Positions 16,266 through 25,298 of a stretch of DNA of 64,000 bases are shown piece after piece. This DNA is from Bacillus sp. ZZV12-4809 (lineage in GTDB: Bacteria > Bacillota > Bacilli > Bacillales > Cytobacillaceae). Every line of letters begins with the position of its first letter. Within the stretch, counting starts at the first letter, position 1. A program made the translations under genes and the position numbers. The stretch lies in contig NZ_VCRN01000011.1 in the NCBI RefSeq assembly GCF_009849585.1, positions 1 through 64,000 on the forward strand. Reading direction: 5' to 3'. Under the pieces are notes generated by a model that was not told the DNA's origin, ran no database searches, and saw nothing but the letters and a program-made list of their open reading frames with translations.

Positions 16266-16450
16266 AAAATGGAGTTTGAACAAAAAATAACCTCTTGGTA
16301 GAATGAGAGAGTCCTGAAGCCGGCAAGCGAAAAGGACATTACTCAAATACCAGGAGGCTTTAAAATGAATTAATTGACCGGTATTTTCAGGAATTCCTAA
16401 AGGCCTTTAAAAAGTGGGAGGGCAAGACTGATTGTAATAATCGTTTGTAA
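16266..16450 (+). mobile_element. Possible 5' remnant of an insertion sequence
   Basis: A stretch with imperfectly complementary CCTCTTGGTA and TACCAGGAGG, a ribosome-site-like AGGAGG, and a protein-like but short frame (NELIDRYFQEFLKAFKKW, then EGKTDCNNRL and stop at about 16450). The short transposase-like N-terminus suggests a decayed IS. No terminal repeats or full transposase are visible and I cannot name a family. Confidence 0.3.
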
Positions 16451-16621
16451 GTCTTTTTGATCCCAATGAAATAACTCATATTCCATCATTATTCTTCCCC
16501 CTCCTGAGCATTATATCTAAAGGAGTAATTATGAAATATCTTTGGACTAATTACAAGCATGTTTTCTGAATTATAAATTTTTATAATCATGAAGGGACGA
16601 AAAGGACAATTCCTATAAAAT

Positions 16622-16657
16622 AAAAAAGCACAGCACAATATTGTGCTATGCCTTTTT
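16622..16657. terminator. Bidirectional terminator-like palindrome
   Basis: AGCACAATATTGTGCT (16632-16647) is a perfect palindrome flanked by an A-run on the left and a T-run on the right, so it could terminate transcripts from both sides. It lies about 215 bases beyond the DUF3231 stop at 16873. Confidence 0.7.
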
Positions 16658-16872
16658 ACACTAATGCGGAAAACGTAATTATGAACCTCTTAAGCAAAAG
16701 CTGGCATTCTTAAAGAAATAGTTTTTATCTTTTTGTCAACCCTTTCAAGTAAGAAGAAAACTTTAATCAACAAATTGAGTAAAGTTGATAAAAAGCTTTT
16801 AAGTGAAGTATTCATAGCATATACCCCCACATTAGAATATAGTGTTATAAATAACACTATGCTTATTATTCC

Positions 16873-17883
16873 CTATTCATTGCCTTTAATTAGCCCAGAA
16901 CGGTCTTCCATTTGTGGCGGTTCTTCAAACCAACCATGTTTAATTTTGATGTCTATTCCTTCTCTTCCGTATAAATAAATATCTTTTGCAATTAATGTTG
17001 CTTTCATTGATATATCATTTCTTAGGCTAAAAAATGTCCCAAAACTATTTCCGACAATACTAAACCCATTCAGAAGGTAAACGCAGTGCATCATGAGTTT
17101 ATCAGCGAACGGTGTAATTGTTGAAGTAGTTACGGTACCTCCTGAAGTTGCAGAAAACTGAACATGACTTTCTATAAGTATTTCTGAAAATATTTTGATT
17201 TGTTTCCTGCAAAGTTTCATTCCTTTTACAAAATATTGTTTAACATCTTTGTTTTGAGCACATTGGCTGAAACCGGTCATTAGCTGCAGTCCAATATTAT
17301 TTGTTTCAATTCCGTGATGAAGAATACCAATTTCAATATCACTTAATGGCCTTTTTTCATTAAATGGATTTAACCCGCTTAAATAGTTTTTACTTTCAAT
17401 AAACTCGTTTGTTATTGGCATTGTCACTTTTGGAGGAAGAGATAGAATCCCTTTTTCAAGCAAAAAAAGGGTTGCCAGTTTATAAATCTTTTGAGTAATA
17501 ACGCTAAGCCCCTCATATATCTGCATGACCTTATCGTTATAGGACATATTCATATTAATCGTGTACATGCCCATGCTTACTTCTTTTAATATTCTGATGA
17601 ACATAATATCAAACCCGTTGTCGAATAACTTAGGTGCTTTTAGATTAACATCTTCTTTTCTATATCCAATTGGTGTTGCCATTCCTTGTTTTTTAAAAAT
17701 TTCCTCCATTTGCAAAACATAAAAATTTAATTCTTGCCATAAACCGCCCAAAATATTCCTAGCTTGTTGGTCGTCTGATTTCTCAATAAAGTATTCCAAC
17801 ATTCTCATGATTAATGTTTTTTCTATGTAGGTTTGCCAAAGTGTACCTACCTCTGGAGCACTAATTGGATTTGTTAAAATCAA
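16873..17883 (-). CDS. DUF3231 family protein
   Basis: A 336-residue protein made of two related helical halves, each beginning with a LWQTYIEKTL/IGILHHGIETN-type helix and ending in a bundle, as in Bacillaceae DUF3231 proteins. Conserved family blocks include KNYLSGLNPFNEKRPLSDIE in the middle and the C-terminal GWFEEPPQ. The family is widespread in spore formers; its role is unknown. TTG is used, 9 bases after GGAGG. It is divergent from a paralogue at 18050; a third copy lies at 55704. Confidence 0.85.
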   Translation of the reverse strand: MILTNPISAPEVGTLWQTYIEKTLIMRMLEYFIEKSDDQQARNILGGLWQELNFYVLQMEEIFKKQGMATPIGYRKEDVNLKAPKLFDNGFDIMFIRILKEVSMGMYTINMNMSYNDKVMQIYEGLSVITQKIYKLATLFLLEKGILSLPPKVTMPITNEFIESKNYLSGLNPFNEKRPLSDIEIGILHHGIETNNIGLQLMTGFSQCAQNKDVKQYFVKGMKLCRKQIKIFSEILIESHVQFSATSGGTVTTSTITPFADKLMMHCVYLLNGFSIVGNSFGTFFSLRNDISMKATLIAKDIYLYGREGIDIKIKHGWFEEPPQMEDRSGLIKGNE

Positions 17884-18049
17884 AATGAGTTACCTCCATA
17901 ACTTCTGATTATTATATACTTTACCGTCAAGTTGTAATCTTATTCGAGTGTAGGAAAAACAAGAACATGAGAAGTTCTATTTGGAATAGTATATACCGTT
18001 TTTACAAATAGTAATAATATATATGTATATATTGGAGGTTATCAAACCT

Positions 18050-19069
18050 ATGGCTGAAAATTATATCCAGCTTACATCATCTGAAATAGCTTCAATATGG
18101 ACAAGTTACATGAATAATAGTATGTCAATTCAATTTATGAATTATATGTTAAGTACGGTTGAAGATACTGAAGTAAGGTCAATTATTGAAAAAGGGCTTA
18201 ATGTTTCAACGGAGCATCTATTACAAATAACTGAAGTATTTAACAAAGAAAATATTCCACTTCCTAACGGATTTTCTAATAGTGATGTCAACCTTAATGG
18301 ACCTAGATTATTTACAGATACATTTATGATTACATATCTAAACCATATTGCTAAAGCAGGAATGTTGGGAATTAGTGGCTTTTTATCAATGTGTGCCAGA
18401 ACTGACGTTAGAAAAATCTTTAAAGAGGTACTGCATCAGACTACAGATTTATACGATGAAAGTTCGGAAATTCTCCTTAAAAAGGGTTTATATGTTCGTT
18501 CACCTTATATTGATTATCCTAGACAGAAGGATTTTATTGATAGTAAAAGTTATCTAAGTGGATTAAACCCTTTTACAAATAAACGCCCATTAAATGTGAT
18601 AGAAATTTCCCATTTATATTTAAATATTCAAACCAACATGATTGGTGCTAAATTATCAATTAGCTTTGCCCAATGTTCACCAAGGAAAGAAGTTCAAAAA
18701 TTGATGTTACAAGGGAAAGATATATCGGAAAAGCATGTTAAAATTTTCACTGCATCATTAATAGATAATAATACACAATCACCGGTTCCTTCAGATGTTT
18801 CCGTAACTAATTCAACAGCACAAGTATTTTCGGATAAATTAATTGTATTTCATCAAGGATTGTTAACCGCCGCAGGAACTGGTAATTATGCCACAGCTGC
18901 AGCCGCTAGTCAAAGAAGTGATTTAATTTTAAACTATGAACGGTTATCACTTGAAATAGCCCAATATGCTAAAGATTTAGCCTATTTGATGATTCAAAAT
19001 GAATGGTTAGAACAACCTCCTGGAACGATGGATGTAGAAAAGTTAGCACGGCAAAAAAACGAAAATTAA
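18050..19069 (+). CDS. DUF3231 family protein
   Basis: A 339-residue paralogue of the divergent neighbour at 16873, with the shared blocks KSYLSGLNPFTNKRPLNVIE (middle) and EWLEQPPG (C-terminus). The ATG at 18050 stands 11 bases after TTGGAGG; the longer start at 18023 lies before that site. The 160-base divergent spacer must carry both promoters. The two proteins are diverged enough to be an old duplication rather than a recent one. Confidence 0.85.
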   Translation: MAENYIQLTSSEIASIWTSYMNNSMSIQFMNYMLSTVEDTEVRSIIEKGLNVSTEHLLQITEVFNKENIPLPNGFSNSDVNLNGPRLFTDTFMITYLNHIAKAGMLGISGFLSMCARTDVRKIFKEVLHQTTDLYDESSEILLKKGLYVRSPYIDYPRQKDFIDSKSYLSGLNPFTNKRPLNVIEISHLYLNIQTNMIGAKLSISFAQCSPRKEVQKLMLQGKDISEKHVKIFTASLIDNNTQSPVPSDVSVTNSTAQVFSDKLIVFHQGLLTAAGTGNYATAAAASQRSDLILNYERLSLEIAQYAKDLAYLMIQNEWLEQPPGTMDVEKLARQKNEN

Positions 19070-19121
19070 GAAAAACCCCTTTTCTTAAATTGGGCCTGGG
19101 GGCTTTTCACAACGGAATTAT

Positions 19122-19371
19122 GTGCATCACAAATTCTGTATTATTAATAAGAGGAAGCTGCTTATTGGGTCATTAACTTGGTGTATCTCTGACAGTCCAT
19201 TAATAGTCTTACTGCTTGTGAACGTACTTTTATTAATTGCAGGTATGTTTTTAGAGACTGGGGCTGCCATCGTTATAATGGCACCAAATTTAACCCCTGT
19301 TGCTATCTCATTCGGCATTGATCCGGTTCATTTTGGCATAATTATTCTTATACCTGGGTTGGACATTCTAC
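19122..19371 (+). pseudogene. Fragment of a TRAP transporter large permease (DctM-like)
   Basis: The frame contains LIVLLLVNVLLLIAGMFLETGAAIVIMAPNL split over two helices, then PVAISFGIDPVHFGII. This is a recognisable internal piece (about 60 residues) of DctM, the 12-helix permease of tripartite dicarboxylate transporters. The rest of DctM, and the DctP and DctQ genes, are absent. The 3' side runs into a metallo-beta-lactamase gene in a different frame, so this is a recombination scar, not a functional gene. Confidence 0.7.
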
Positions 19372-20170
19372 TTTTTTACTTCAACTCGATGGACTTAATA
19401 TACTTACTGATCCAGTATGGGCGAAGCGAATGGGTTATCAAAAGCGATTAACTGAACCGGGAATATCGTTGGAAGATTTGCCAGATATCGATGTTGTGGT
19501 CATTTCACATGGTCATTATGACCATCTTGATTTTCCAACGTTGAAAAAACTAAATGGGAATCCATACTATTTTGTTCCCATTGGGATGAAATCTCTTTTT
19601 ATAAAAAAAGGTTATCAAAATGTAAGAGAAATGAGCTGGTGGGAATCGTTTGAATATGAAGGGATTAAAATTCACTTTGTACCAGCTCAGCACTGGACAA
19701 GAAGGACGCTTAACGATATGAATACTTCTCATTGGGGTGGGTGGATATTTCAAACTGCCGGTAAAACATTTTATTTTGTGGGGGATACAGGATATTTCTC
19801 AGGTTTTAAGGAAATAGCTGCACTTTTTATGATTGATATCGTATTTATGCCAATTGGTGCATATGAACCGGAATGGTTTATGGCAGTCTCGCATATATCT
19901 CCTGAAGGTAGTGTGAAGGCATTTATTGAACTAGAGGCGAAGCAATTTGTTCCTATGCATTATGGTGCTTATCGGCTGGCAGACGACACAGGTCCGGAAG
20001 CCTTAGAACGTTTACTGAGTGAGGAAAAGACTCCAGCTGCCAAAGGAGCAATTGAAGGTTTTATCAATAGGGGAAACTGTGATGTAATATGTACTAGGGG
20101 GAAAATTAACTGCCAAACAATTGATACTACAAAAGATATTAATGGATATCTAATGCTCTTTTTAATCTAA
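19371..20170 (+). pseudogene. MBL-fold hydrolase (NAPE-PLD/UlaG-like), 5'-truncated
   Basis: Coding similarity begins at about 19371 with WVGHSTFLLQLDGLNILTDP and continues through the metal-binding ISHGHYDHLD, a QHW.RR segment, FVGDTGYF and MHYGAY. This is the N-acyl-phosphatidylethanolamine phospholipase D-like branch of the metallo-beta-lactamase superfamily. The normal N-terminus is missing, and the sequence upstream is DctM in another frame. The last 50 residues also look unlike the family. A shorter product from ATG 19430 would lack the first strands. Probably inactive; the internal catalytic motifs are intact. Confidence 0.7.
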
Positions 20171-20339
20171 CTGTCACCACTTTCAATTCCAATAAAGAGG
20201 TTAAGTGGCTTGATAATATAGGGATAGCTTTTACGATTTTTTTATTTACTCTTTTATTTAATTGGTCAAATAACCTTATAAATGGAAGAAAGACAGGTGA
20301 AATTTATTAAGGAAGACTTATGCTGAAGGGGTTAGAAAT

Positions 20340-20798
20340 ATGATATTAGTCAGTTCCTGCTTAGCGGGGTTGAAGGTGAGATATAACGGCACGCACAGTT
20401 TAAATAATGAAATAACTAAACTTGTAGAAGAAAATAAAGCTATTACAATATGTCCAGAGTTACTCGGTGGATTTTCAACTCCTCGAGAACCTGCTGAAAT
20501 AATAGGTGGAAACGGAGAGGATGTACTCAATGGGAAGGCTAAAGTGATTGAAAAATCAGGAAAAGATGTTACGGATCTTTACATAAAAGGAGCTTATGCT
20601 ACACTCGAAAAAGCTTTAGAAATCAATGCGACAATAGTGGTCCTAAAGGAAAATAGCCCATCCTGTGGCAGCTTAAAGATTTATAACGGCGAATTCATTG
20701 GTAAAAAAATTGAGGGGATGGGCGTTACTTCTGCTTTATTAAAAAGAAATGGATTAAGAGTAATTTCAGAAGAACAATTTGCTGAAACCTTTCTTTAG
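20340..20798 (+). CDS. DUF523 family protein, TudS-like iron-sulfur desulfidase candidate
   Basis: A 152-residue DUF523 protein. The three conserved cysteines of the family are present: SSCLAG (Cys 7), CPE (Cys 38) and NSPSCGS (Cys 109); TPREP is also typical. Characterised DUF523 enzymes (TudS) use a [4Fe-4S] cluster to remove sulfur from thiouracil. Length matches the family. The ATG follows GAAGGGG. It precedes repeat copy 19, and no partner gene is evident. The exact substrate in this organism is inference. Confidence 0.88.
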   Translation: MILVSSCLAGLKVRYNGTHSLNNEITKLVEENKAITICPELLGGFSTPREPAEIIGGNGEDVLNGKAKVIEKSGKDVTDLYIKGAYATLEKALEINATIVVLKENSPSCGSLKIYNGEFIGKKIEGMGVTSALLKRNGLRVISEEQFAETFL

Positions 20799-20817
20799 CT
20801 GCTGAATTCAAGATTTC

Positions 20818-20909
20818 TACAGCTTAAGGTAACGGGGAGCATACTTAAACATCGGCTGCAACCACAGCCGGTCTTTTTTATTCAGTATAGGGGCAGGTTA
20901 ATTTTCAAG
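20818..20909 (+). repeat. Interspersed repeat copy 19
   Basis: AGCTTAAGGTAACGGGGAGC with ACTTAAACA, middle TCGGCTGCAACCACAGCCGG plus T-run, right AGTATAGGGGCAGG and TTAATTTTCAAG. It follows the DUF523 gene by 20 bases. Confidence 0.85.
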
Positions 20910-21020
20910 AAAGCTATTAAAGTAGATTTTTTTTCGGATTATTATCTTTTGTTGAATTAAGGGGTAATTTCCAGTCTATGCAGAATATATTTATGAAGTA
21001 TTCAAGTGAGGAGGATGAAT

Positions 21021-21524
21021 ATGTTTCAAACATTAGATGGTTTCTTTAAATTATGGAATTTTGAAGCAGATGCCACTCAGAAAATTCTTAATCAGCTTAC
21101 AGATGAGTCCTTATCCCAGGAAGTTACATCTCAAAATTGGACATTAGGAAGAATAGCTTGGCATACTGTAACAGCGATTGGTGTTATCTCATCCCGAACT
21201 GACCTTACCCTTGATGCACCTACAGAAGATTACCCTGTGCCAACCTCAGCAAGATTCATCTCTGATAGCTATCAACAAGCAAGGAATGCTTTTTCGCAAG
21301 CAGTAAAAAATCAATGGAGTGACAAAAATCTCGGTGATGAACAAGATGTTTTTGGCCAGAGATTGTCCAATCTTGAACTGTTAACTTTTTTGATTCAACA
21401 TCAAATTCACCATCGAGGGCAAATGACCATTTTGATGCGACAAGCAGGTTTAACCGTCCCTGGTCTTTATGGTCCATCAAAAGAGGAATGGGCTTTAATA
21501 GGCAGGGAAGCTCCTAAAATGTAA
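21021..21524 (+). CDS. DinB family protein
   Basis: A 167-residue DinB/YfiT-like four-helix-bundle protein. The metal-binding histidines are in GRIAWHTVTA and in HQIHHRGQM near the third helix, as in DinB-type thiol S-transferases of Bacillus (bacillithiol-dependent enzymes). ATG at 21021 stands 6 bases after GAGGAGG; the GTG at 21006 lies before that site. It is a solitary gene between repeats 19 and 20. Specific activity unknown. Confidence 0.88.
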   Translation: MFQTLDGFFKLWNFEADATQKILNQLTDESLSQEVTSQNWTLGRIAWHTVTAIGVISSRTDLTLDAPTEDYPVPTSARFISDSYQQARNAFSQAVKNQWSDKNLGDEQDVFGQRLSNLELLTFLIQHQIHHRGQMTILMRQAGLTVPGLYGPSKEEWALIGREAPKM

Positions 21525-21613
21525 TCAAAATTTTTGAGAGATAAATAATGTGAACTTTTGATAAAAGAATAATAATTTACATTAGGGTTGCTAACTGGAG
21601 CAGCCTTTATTTA

Positions 21614-21660
21614 ATTGTGAAGGAATATACTTAAGCTAAAGGGTGTGTTTGTTCAAGAAG
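21614..21660 (+). repeat. Interspersed repeat, left half
   Basis: ATTGTGAAGGAATATACTTA then AGCTAAAGGGTGTGTTTG and TTCAAGAAG: a clear left element with no middle or right element after it. A short GCTAACTGGAGCAGCC stem just upstream (about 21590) may belong to another broken copy. Confidence 0.7.
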
Positions 21661-21900
21661 AGTAGTCATTTTCAAAGCAGAGCAGTATGGCTTATTACGA
21701 ATTCTGTATGCTAACTAATCATATTTATGGTGTAAGTGTTTATATATGATTGAAGGACTTTATTGTTGATTTGGAGTCAAATAAAAAAAGATAACAAAGA
21801 TTTGTAATGAAGATAAGTTTTGATGTTGTGGAAGTATTTTCAATATAATGAAAACATACTTTATTTTTGATATTTTACGTTTTCGCTAATCGAACAAAGT
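21661..21900. other. AT-rich stretch without a gene
   Basis: About 240 bases between a broken and a complete repeat copy. I see no open frame, motif or hairpin that I can support. Confidence 0.4.
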
Positions 21901-21901
21901 A

Positions 21902-21990
21902 CGAACTAACTTAACATATTTATGTTCTATCTCAGCTGCTGAATTAGGCAGCTTATTCTTATTGTACTATAGGTGCGGGATAGTTGAAGC
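21902..21990 (+). repeat. Interspersed repeat copy 20
   Basis: ACGAACTAACTTAACA, middle CAGCTGCTGAATTAGGCAGC, CTTATTCTTATTG, then TACTATAGGTGCGGG and ATAGTTGAAGCAG. The loop is altered (GGTGCGGG instead of GGGGCAGG). Confidence 0.8.
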
Positions 21991-22048
21991 AGCAGAATAA
22001 TAAGGAGGAAAGTGGGAATTATAAGGGAAAAATAAGGAGCCCTCAATA

Positions 22049-22609
22049 ATGATAAGACCTTCTGACCAAATAATAAAATTAATAAATGAACAGTATAAAT
22101 CAATTGATGATGCTCACTCTAGTTTAAGTGAAATTTGGCTAAAGGATATTCTATTCTCTTTCGGATGGATGACAACATTTCTTTTAACAGTGGTCCCTTG
22201 GATAATATGGTTTATTTTTAGGAATAAAGAGAGTTCTGCCCGTTTAATGTTAGGTGGTTTGTGGGCAATGCTAATTTCTTCATGGCTGGATTACGTTGGG
22301 GTAACTCTAGGACTTTGGAGATACTATAATAAATTAATCCCGTTAATGCCGGACTATATTGCATGGGATTTTGCACTTATGCCAGTTACTATTATGTTCT
22401 TTTTACAAATAAAACCTCAGGTAAGTCCAATAATAAAAGGGCTAATCTTTGCAGGCATTACAGCATTTATAGCCGAACCTCTTTTCTTATGGATAGGTTT
22501 TTATAAATATCCTGGGTGGAACTCAATCTTTTCATTTCCATTCTTTTTTGTCATTTATCTTATTGCTCATAAACTGGCTCATAGTTCGGCAATTAAACCC
22601 CTTTTTTAA
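22049..22609 (+). CDS. CBO0543-like integral membrane protein
   Basis: A 186-residue membrane protein with about five hydrophobic helices. TVVPWIIWF, SWLDYVGVTLGLWRY, YIAWDFALMPV and EPLFLWIGFYKYPGWNSIFSFP match the pattern of the Bacillota CBO0543 family, whose function is unknown. The start follows AAGGAG. It lies after repeat 20. Two tandem membrane proteins at 32046-33007 have a comparable layout and may be distant relatives. Confidence 0.75.
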   Translation: MIRPSDQIIKLINEQYKSIDDAHSSLSEIWLKDILFSFGWMTTFLLTVVPWIIWFIFRNKESSARLMLGGLWAMLISSWLDYVGVTLGLWRYYNKLIPLMPDYIAWDFALMPVTIMFFLQIKPQVSPIIKGLIFAGITAFIAEPLFLWIGFYKYPGWNSIFSFPFFFVIYLIAHKLAHSSAIKPLF

Positions 22610-22958
22610 CCTAAAGGGTCATTAACTTTGAAATTGCTGCATTAGTGGATATTACAAAATTACCAGGATACCAAATGGAGAATATTTCATTCCCCAAGGC
22701 TTTCTTATACTAAATAGAGAGATTTTTTTTTCCAACTCATATAAAAAAATGAATAATCATTAACCCTAAAAATCTGAATTATTTTAAATATCATCCAAAG
22801 CAGGTTAAACTGTTGTTGTGGAAAGGATGAATATGACGGCAACAACATAGTTTACCAAACAACCACGAAATTGGAACCGAAATGGCCAGGCTGAATTTCA
22901 AACAAACCTTACACGAATACAGGTATTGAAAATAACAGGTATTTAGGAGGTATGGGAT
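22610..22958. other. Gene-free stretch with a repeat trace
   Basis: The first bases (ACCTAAAGGGTCATTAAC then TTTGAAATTGCTGC) resemble an eroded left and middle part of the interspersed repeat. The rest is AT-rich with only short interrupted frames. The Shine-Dalgarno site of the VOC gene (TAGGAGG) is at the end. Confidence 0.4.
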
Positions 22959-23396
22959 ATGAAGGTCAATAGAATCGATCATGTGAGTATAAATGTAAAT
23001 GATCTTTCAGAGGCTAAAGCGTTTTTTCTTGATTTAGGACTTGAAGTGCAAGCAGAATGGGAATTGGACGGGGAACAGCTGGACAGAATAGTTGGGCTTG
23101 AGGGTGTTAAAACGGCCTGTGTAGGATTAGGGATGCCTGATGGTCAGACATGGATAGAGCTAGTCAAATTTTATACCCCTTCAGATGAAAGTGATTTTCG
23201 GCAGCCTCTTGCAAATACGCCGGGTATCCGGCATATTTGCTTTGCTGTGGAAGATATTGAGGCTATTGTTGCAAAATTGAAGGAGAAAGGCATGGAAATC
23301 TTTAGTGAGATACAGCAATATGAAGAGAGTTATAAATTATGCTATGTTCGTGGTCCAGAGGGAATTATTTTAGAGTTGGCGGAGAAAATCGGATAA
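22959..23396 (+). CDS. VOC family protein, methylmalonyl-CoA epimerase-like
   Basis: A 145-residue VOC protein with the pattern of the epimerase/glyoxalase branch: RIDHVSINVNDLSEAKAFF (ligand His 8), WIELVKF (Glu ligand), IRHICFAVEDIEAIV (His) and GIILELAEK (C-terminal Glu). All four metal-ligand positions are filled, so it is likely an active metalloenzyme. No propionate-pathway genes are nearby, so the reaction is open. TTAGGAGGT precedes the ATG; a strong terminator follows at 23540. Confidence 0.88.
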   Translation: MKVNRIDHVSINVNDLSEAKAFFLDLGLEVQAEWELDGEQLDRIVGLEGVKTACVGLGMPDGQTWIELVKFYTPSDESDFRQPLANTPGIRHICFAVEDIEAIVAKLKEKGMEIFSEIQQYEESYKLCYVRGPEGIILELAEKIG

Positions 23397-23539
23397 ATAG
23401 TGAATGGGACGTTAATGATTTAGACCTCCAACTTCTAAGACTTCTTCTTAAACTCTCGGATGCGATAAATAAAGAAAGGGATTGGCAGCGGCGATCCCTT
23501 TTAGTTGTAGTGCCAACAAAGAGGGAATCCCTAACAAAG

Positions 23540-23575
23540 AAAACTCGCCAATTTTGTGGCGAGTTTTGCTTTTTT
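23540..23575 (+). terminator. Rho-independent terminator (duplicated type)
   Basis: AAAACTCGCC (23540-23549) pairs with GGCGAGTTTT (23558-23567), followed by GCTTTTTTTG. A nearly identical stem with the same flanks (ACAAAGAAAACTCGCC..GGCGAGTTTTGC) recurs at 62824. Confidence 0.85.
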
Positions 23576-23624
23576 TGCTCCATTTAAAATATCAAATGTA
23601 AAAAAGGCTTTTTTATTCTTAGAA

Positions 23625-24449
23625 TTAATCTTTCTGCGGTCGCCAGGAAGAAAAATGTTTCTCTAATAATCCAACTAACCCGGAAAGGATAAGACCAGTT
23701 ATCGTAATAACAAATATCCCAACGAACATTCTGGCTGTTTGTAAATTCTGACCATCAATGGTTAATTGAAAACCAATCCCCGCAGATGAAGCAAATAATT
23801 CACCGACTACAACCCCGATCAAGCCTTGTCCAATACCCAGACGTATGCCTGCCAATAAGAACGGAACGGTCGAAGGCAAAGCAATTGTTTTAAAAATTTG
23901 AAACTCGCTGGCTGTAAAGGTGCGAGCGGCTTTTATCAAGCTTTGGTCCAGTGTTTGCATGGCTTTTTGAGCATTTAAAACAATTGGGAAGAATGCCATC
24001 AAAAAGACAATCAGCATTTTCGATTCCACCCCAATCCCCAGCGCAATAACGATTACAGGTAATAAAGCTACTTTTGGTGTTACATATAATCCAGAGATAA
24101 ATGGGTTCACAATGGCATTGAAGACTTTATTCCAGCCCGAAAGTACACCAATAGGGATCCCGATTAAGACGGCGAAAATAAAGCCTATTGCAAACTCATA
24201 GCCGCTTACGCCCATATTGCTCCAAAATGCAGGTTCCTGCACCATTACAACAGCAGCTTGAAATATCTCGGAAGGGGAGCTTACAAACAGAGGATCAATC
24301 CATTCTTTATTAGAGACTAATTCCCACCCTAGAATAAATAATGCAACCGAGATGACACTTATTACGATAGTAAAGTCTTTCTTTCTTATAGCTTTTGGCT
24401 TTTCTTTTATGAGCTTCCTTGTTTCCTGAGTAATTTCAGTGTTTGCCAT
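23625..24449 (-). CDS. ABC transporter permease (SsuC/TauC type)
   Basis: A 274-residue inner-membrane permease with about six helices and the EAA-type loop AARTFTASEFQIFKTIALPSTVP (about residues 190-212), which contacts the ATPase. It belongs to the nitrate/sulfonate/taurine/thiamine-precursor permease family. It is the last gene of a three-gene operon (binding protein, ATPase, permease), with a 17-base gap from the ATPase gene and an AAAGGAGCGG ribosome site. Confidence 0.9.
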   Translation of the reverse strand: MANTEITQETRKLIKEKPKAIRKKDFTIVISVISVALFILGWELVSNKEWIDPLFVSSPSEIFQAAVVMVQEPAFWSNMGVSGYEFAIGFIFAVLIGIPIGVLSGWNKVFNAIVNPFISGLYVTPKVALLPVIVIALGIGVESKMLIVFLMAFFPIVLNAQKAMQTLDQSLIKAARTFTASEFQIFKTIALPSTVPFLLAGIRLGIGQGLIGVVVGELFASSAGIGFQLTIDGQNLQTARMFVGIFVITITGLILSGLVGLLEKHFSSWRPQKD

Positions 24450-24466
24450 GTCCCGCTCCTTTCCCT

Positions 24467-25282
24467 TTAATGAAAACCTTGTTTAGTAGATTCTTTTTCT
24501 ATCAAAGACCAAATATAATCTATTTGTTTTAAGAATTCAGGATCTCTTTTTATAGTTAAATCCCTTGGTCTTGGAATTTTTACATCCACTATATCGACAA
24601 CCCTGCCTGGTCTTGCTCCAAATACGAATACTCGGTCAGCCAAATATACTGCTTCATCTATTTGGTGGGTAATAAACAAGCTTGTTTTCTTAGTTTCATT
24701 CCAGATTCGAAGCAACTCCTTTTGCATAAATTCCCTTGTTTGAGCATCAAGCGCAGAGAATGGTTCATCCAGTAATAATAGAGAGGGCTCTACTGTCAAA
24801 GCTCTTGCAAGATTAACACGCTGCTGCATACCTCCAGATAATTCATACGGATAATGATTCTCGAATCCTTTCAGTCCAACCATCTCAATATACTCTTTCG
24901 CCTTTATCTTTGTTTCCTCGGACACTCGTTTTTGAATCTCAACGCCATATAGCACGTTCTGAATAACAGTACGCCAAGGGAAGAGACTAGGCGTTTGAAA
25001 AACAACAGATCGGTCAATGCCCGGTCCATTTATTTTTTTTCCATCGAGTAAAATGGAACCGCTGCTTGGTTTTATTAGACCCGCCACTGTATTTAAAAAG
25101 GTTGTTTTCCCACATCCGCTGGGTCCAACGATACAGATAAATTCGCCGTCTTTGATATTCAAATTAATATCTTGCAGTGCAATGACTTCTGCGCCCGTTT
25201 TATTGTTCACATAAGTTACGCCGAGATTCTTTGATAAAAGTTTTTCTCTTTGTTCAATCGCTGTTCCACTCAAAATATTCAC
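24467..25282 (-). CDS. ABC transporter ATP-binding protein (SsuB/TauB type)
   Basis: A 271-residue ATPase. Walker A is GPSGCGKTT (residues 53-61), the ABC signature LSGGMQQRVNLARAL, Walker B LLLLDEPFSALD, and the switch histidine is in FITHQIDEAVYLADRV. It energises the permease encoded 17 bases downstream. Close to SsuB/TauB/NrtD in sequence style. Confidence 0.93.
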   Translation of the reverse strand: MNILSGTAIEQREKLLSKNLGVTYVNNKTGAEVIALQDINLNIKDGEFICIVGPSGCGKTTFLNTVAGLIKPSSGSILLDGKKINGPGIDRSVVFQTPSLFPWRTVIQNVLYGVEIQKRVSEETKIKAKEYIEMVGLKGFENHYPYELSGGMQQRVNLARALTVEPSLLLLDEPFSALDAQTREFMQKELLRIWNETKKTSLFITHQIDEAVYLADRVFVFGARPGRVVDIVDVKIPRPRDLTIKRDPEFLKQIDYIWSLIEKESTKQGFH

Positions 25283-25298
25283 CCCTTTTCATAATGAA

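Noticed and set aside
16733-16978. 81-residue plus-strand frame
   Set aside because: The second half is antisense to the DUF3231 gene; low-complexity Ser/Lys start; no ribosome site.
1-22000. The repeats as a CRISPR array
   Set aside because: Repeat copies are about 90 bp, imperfect and separated by whole genes, not by short uniform spacers; no cas genes.
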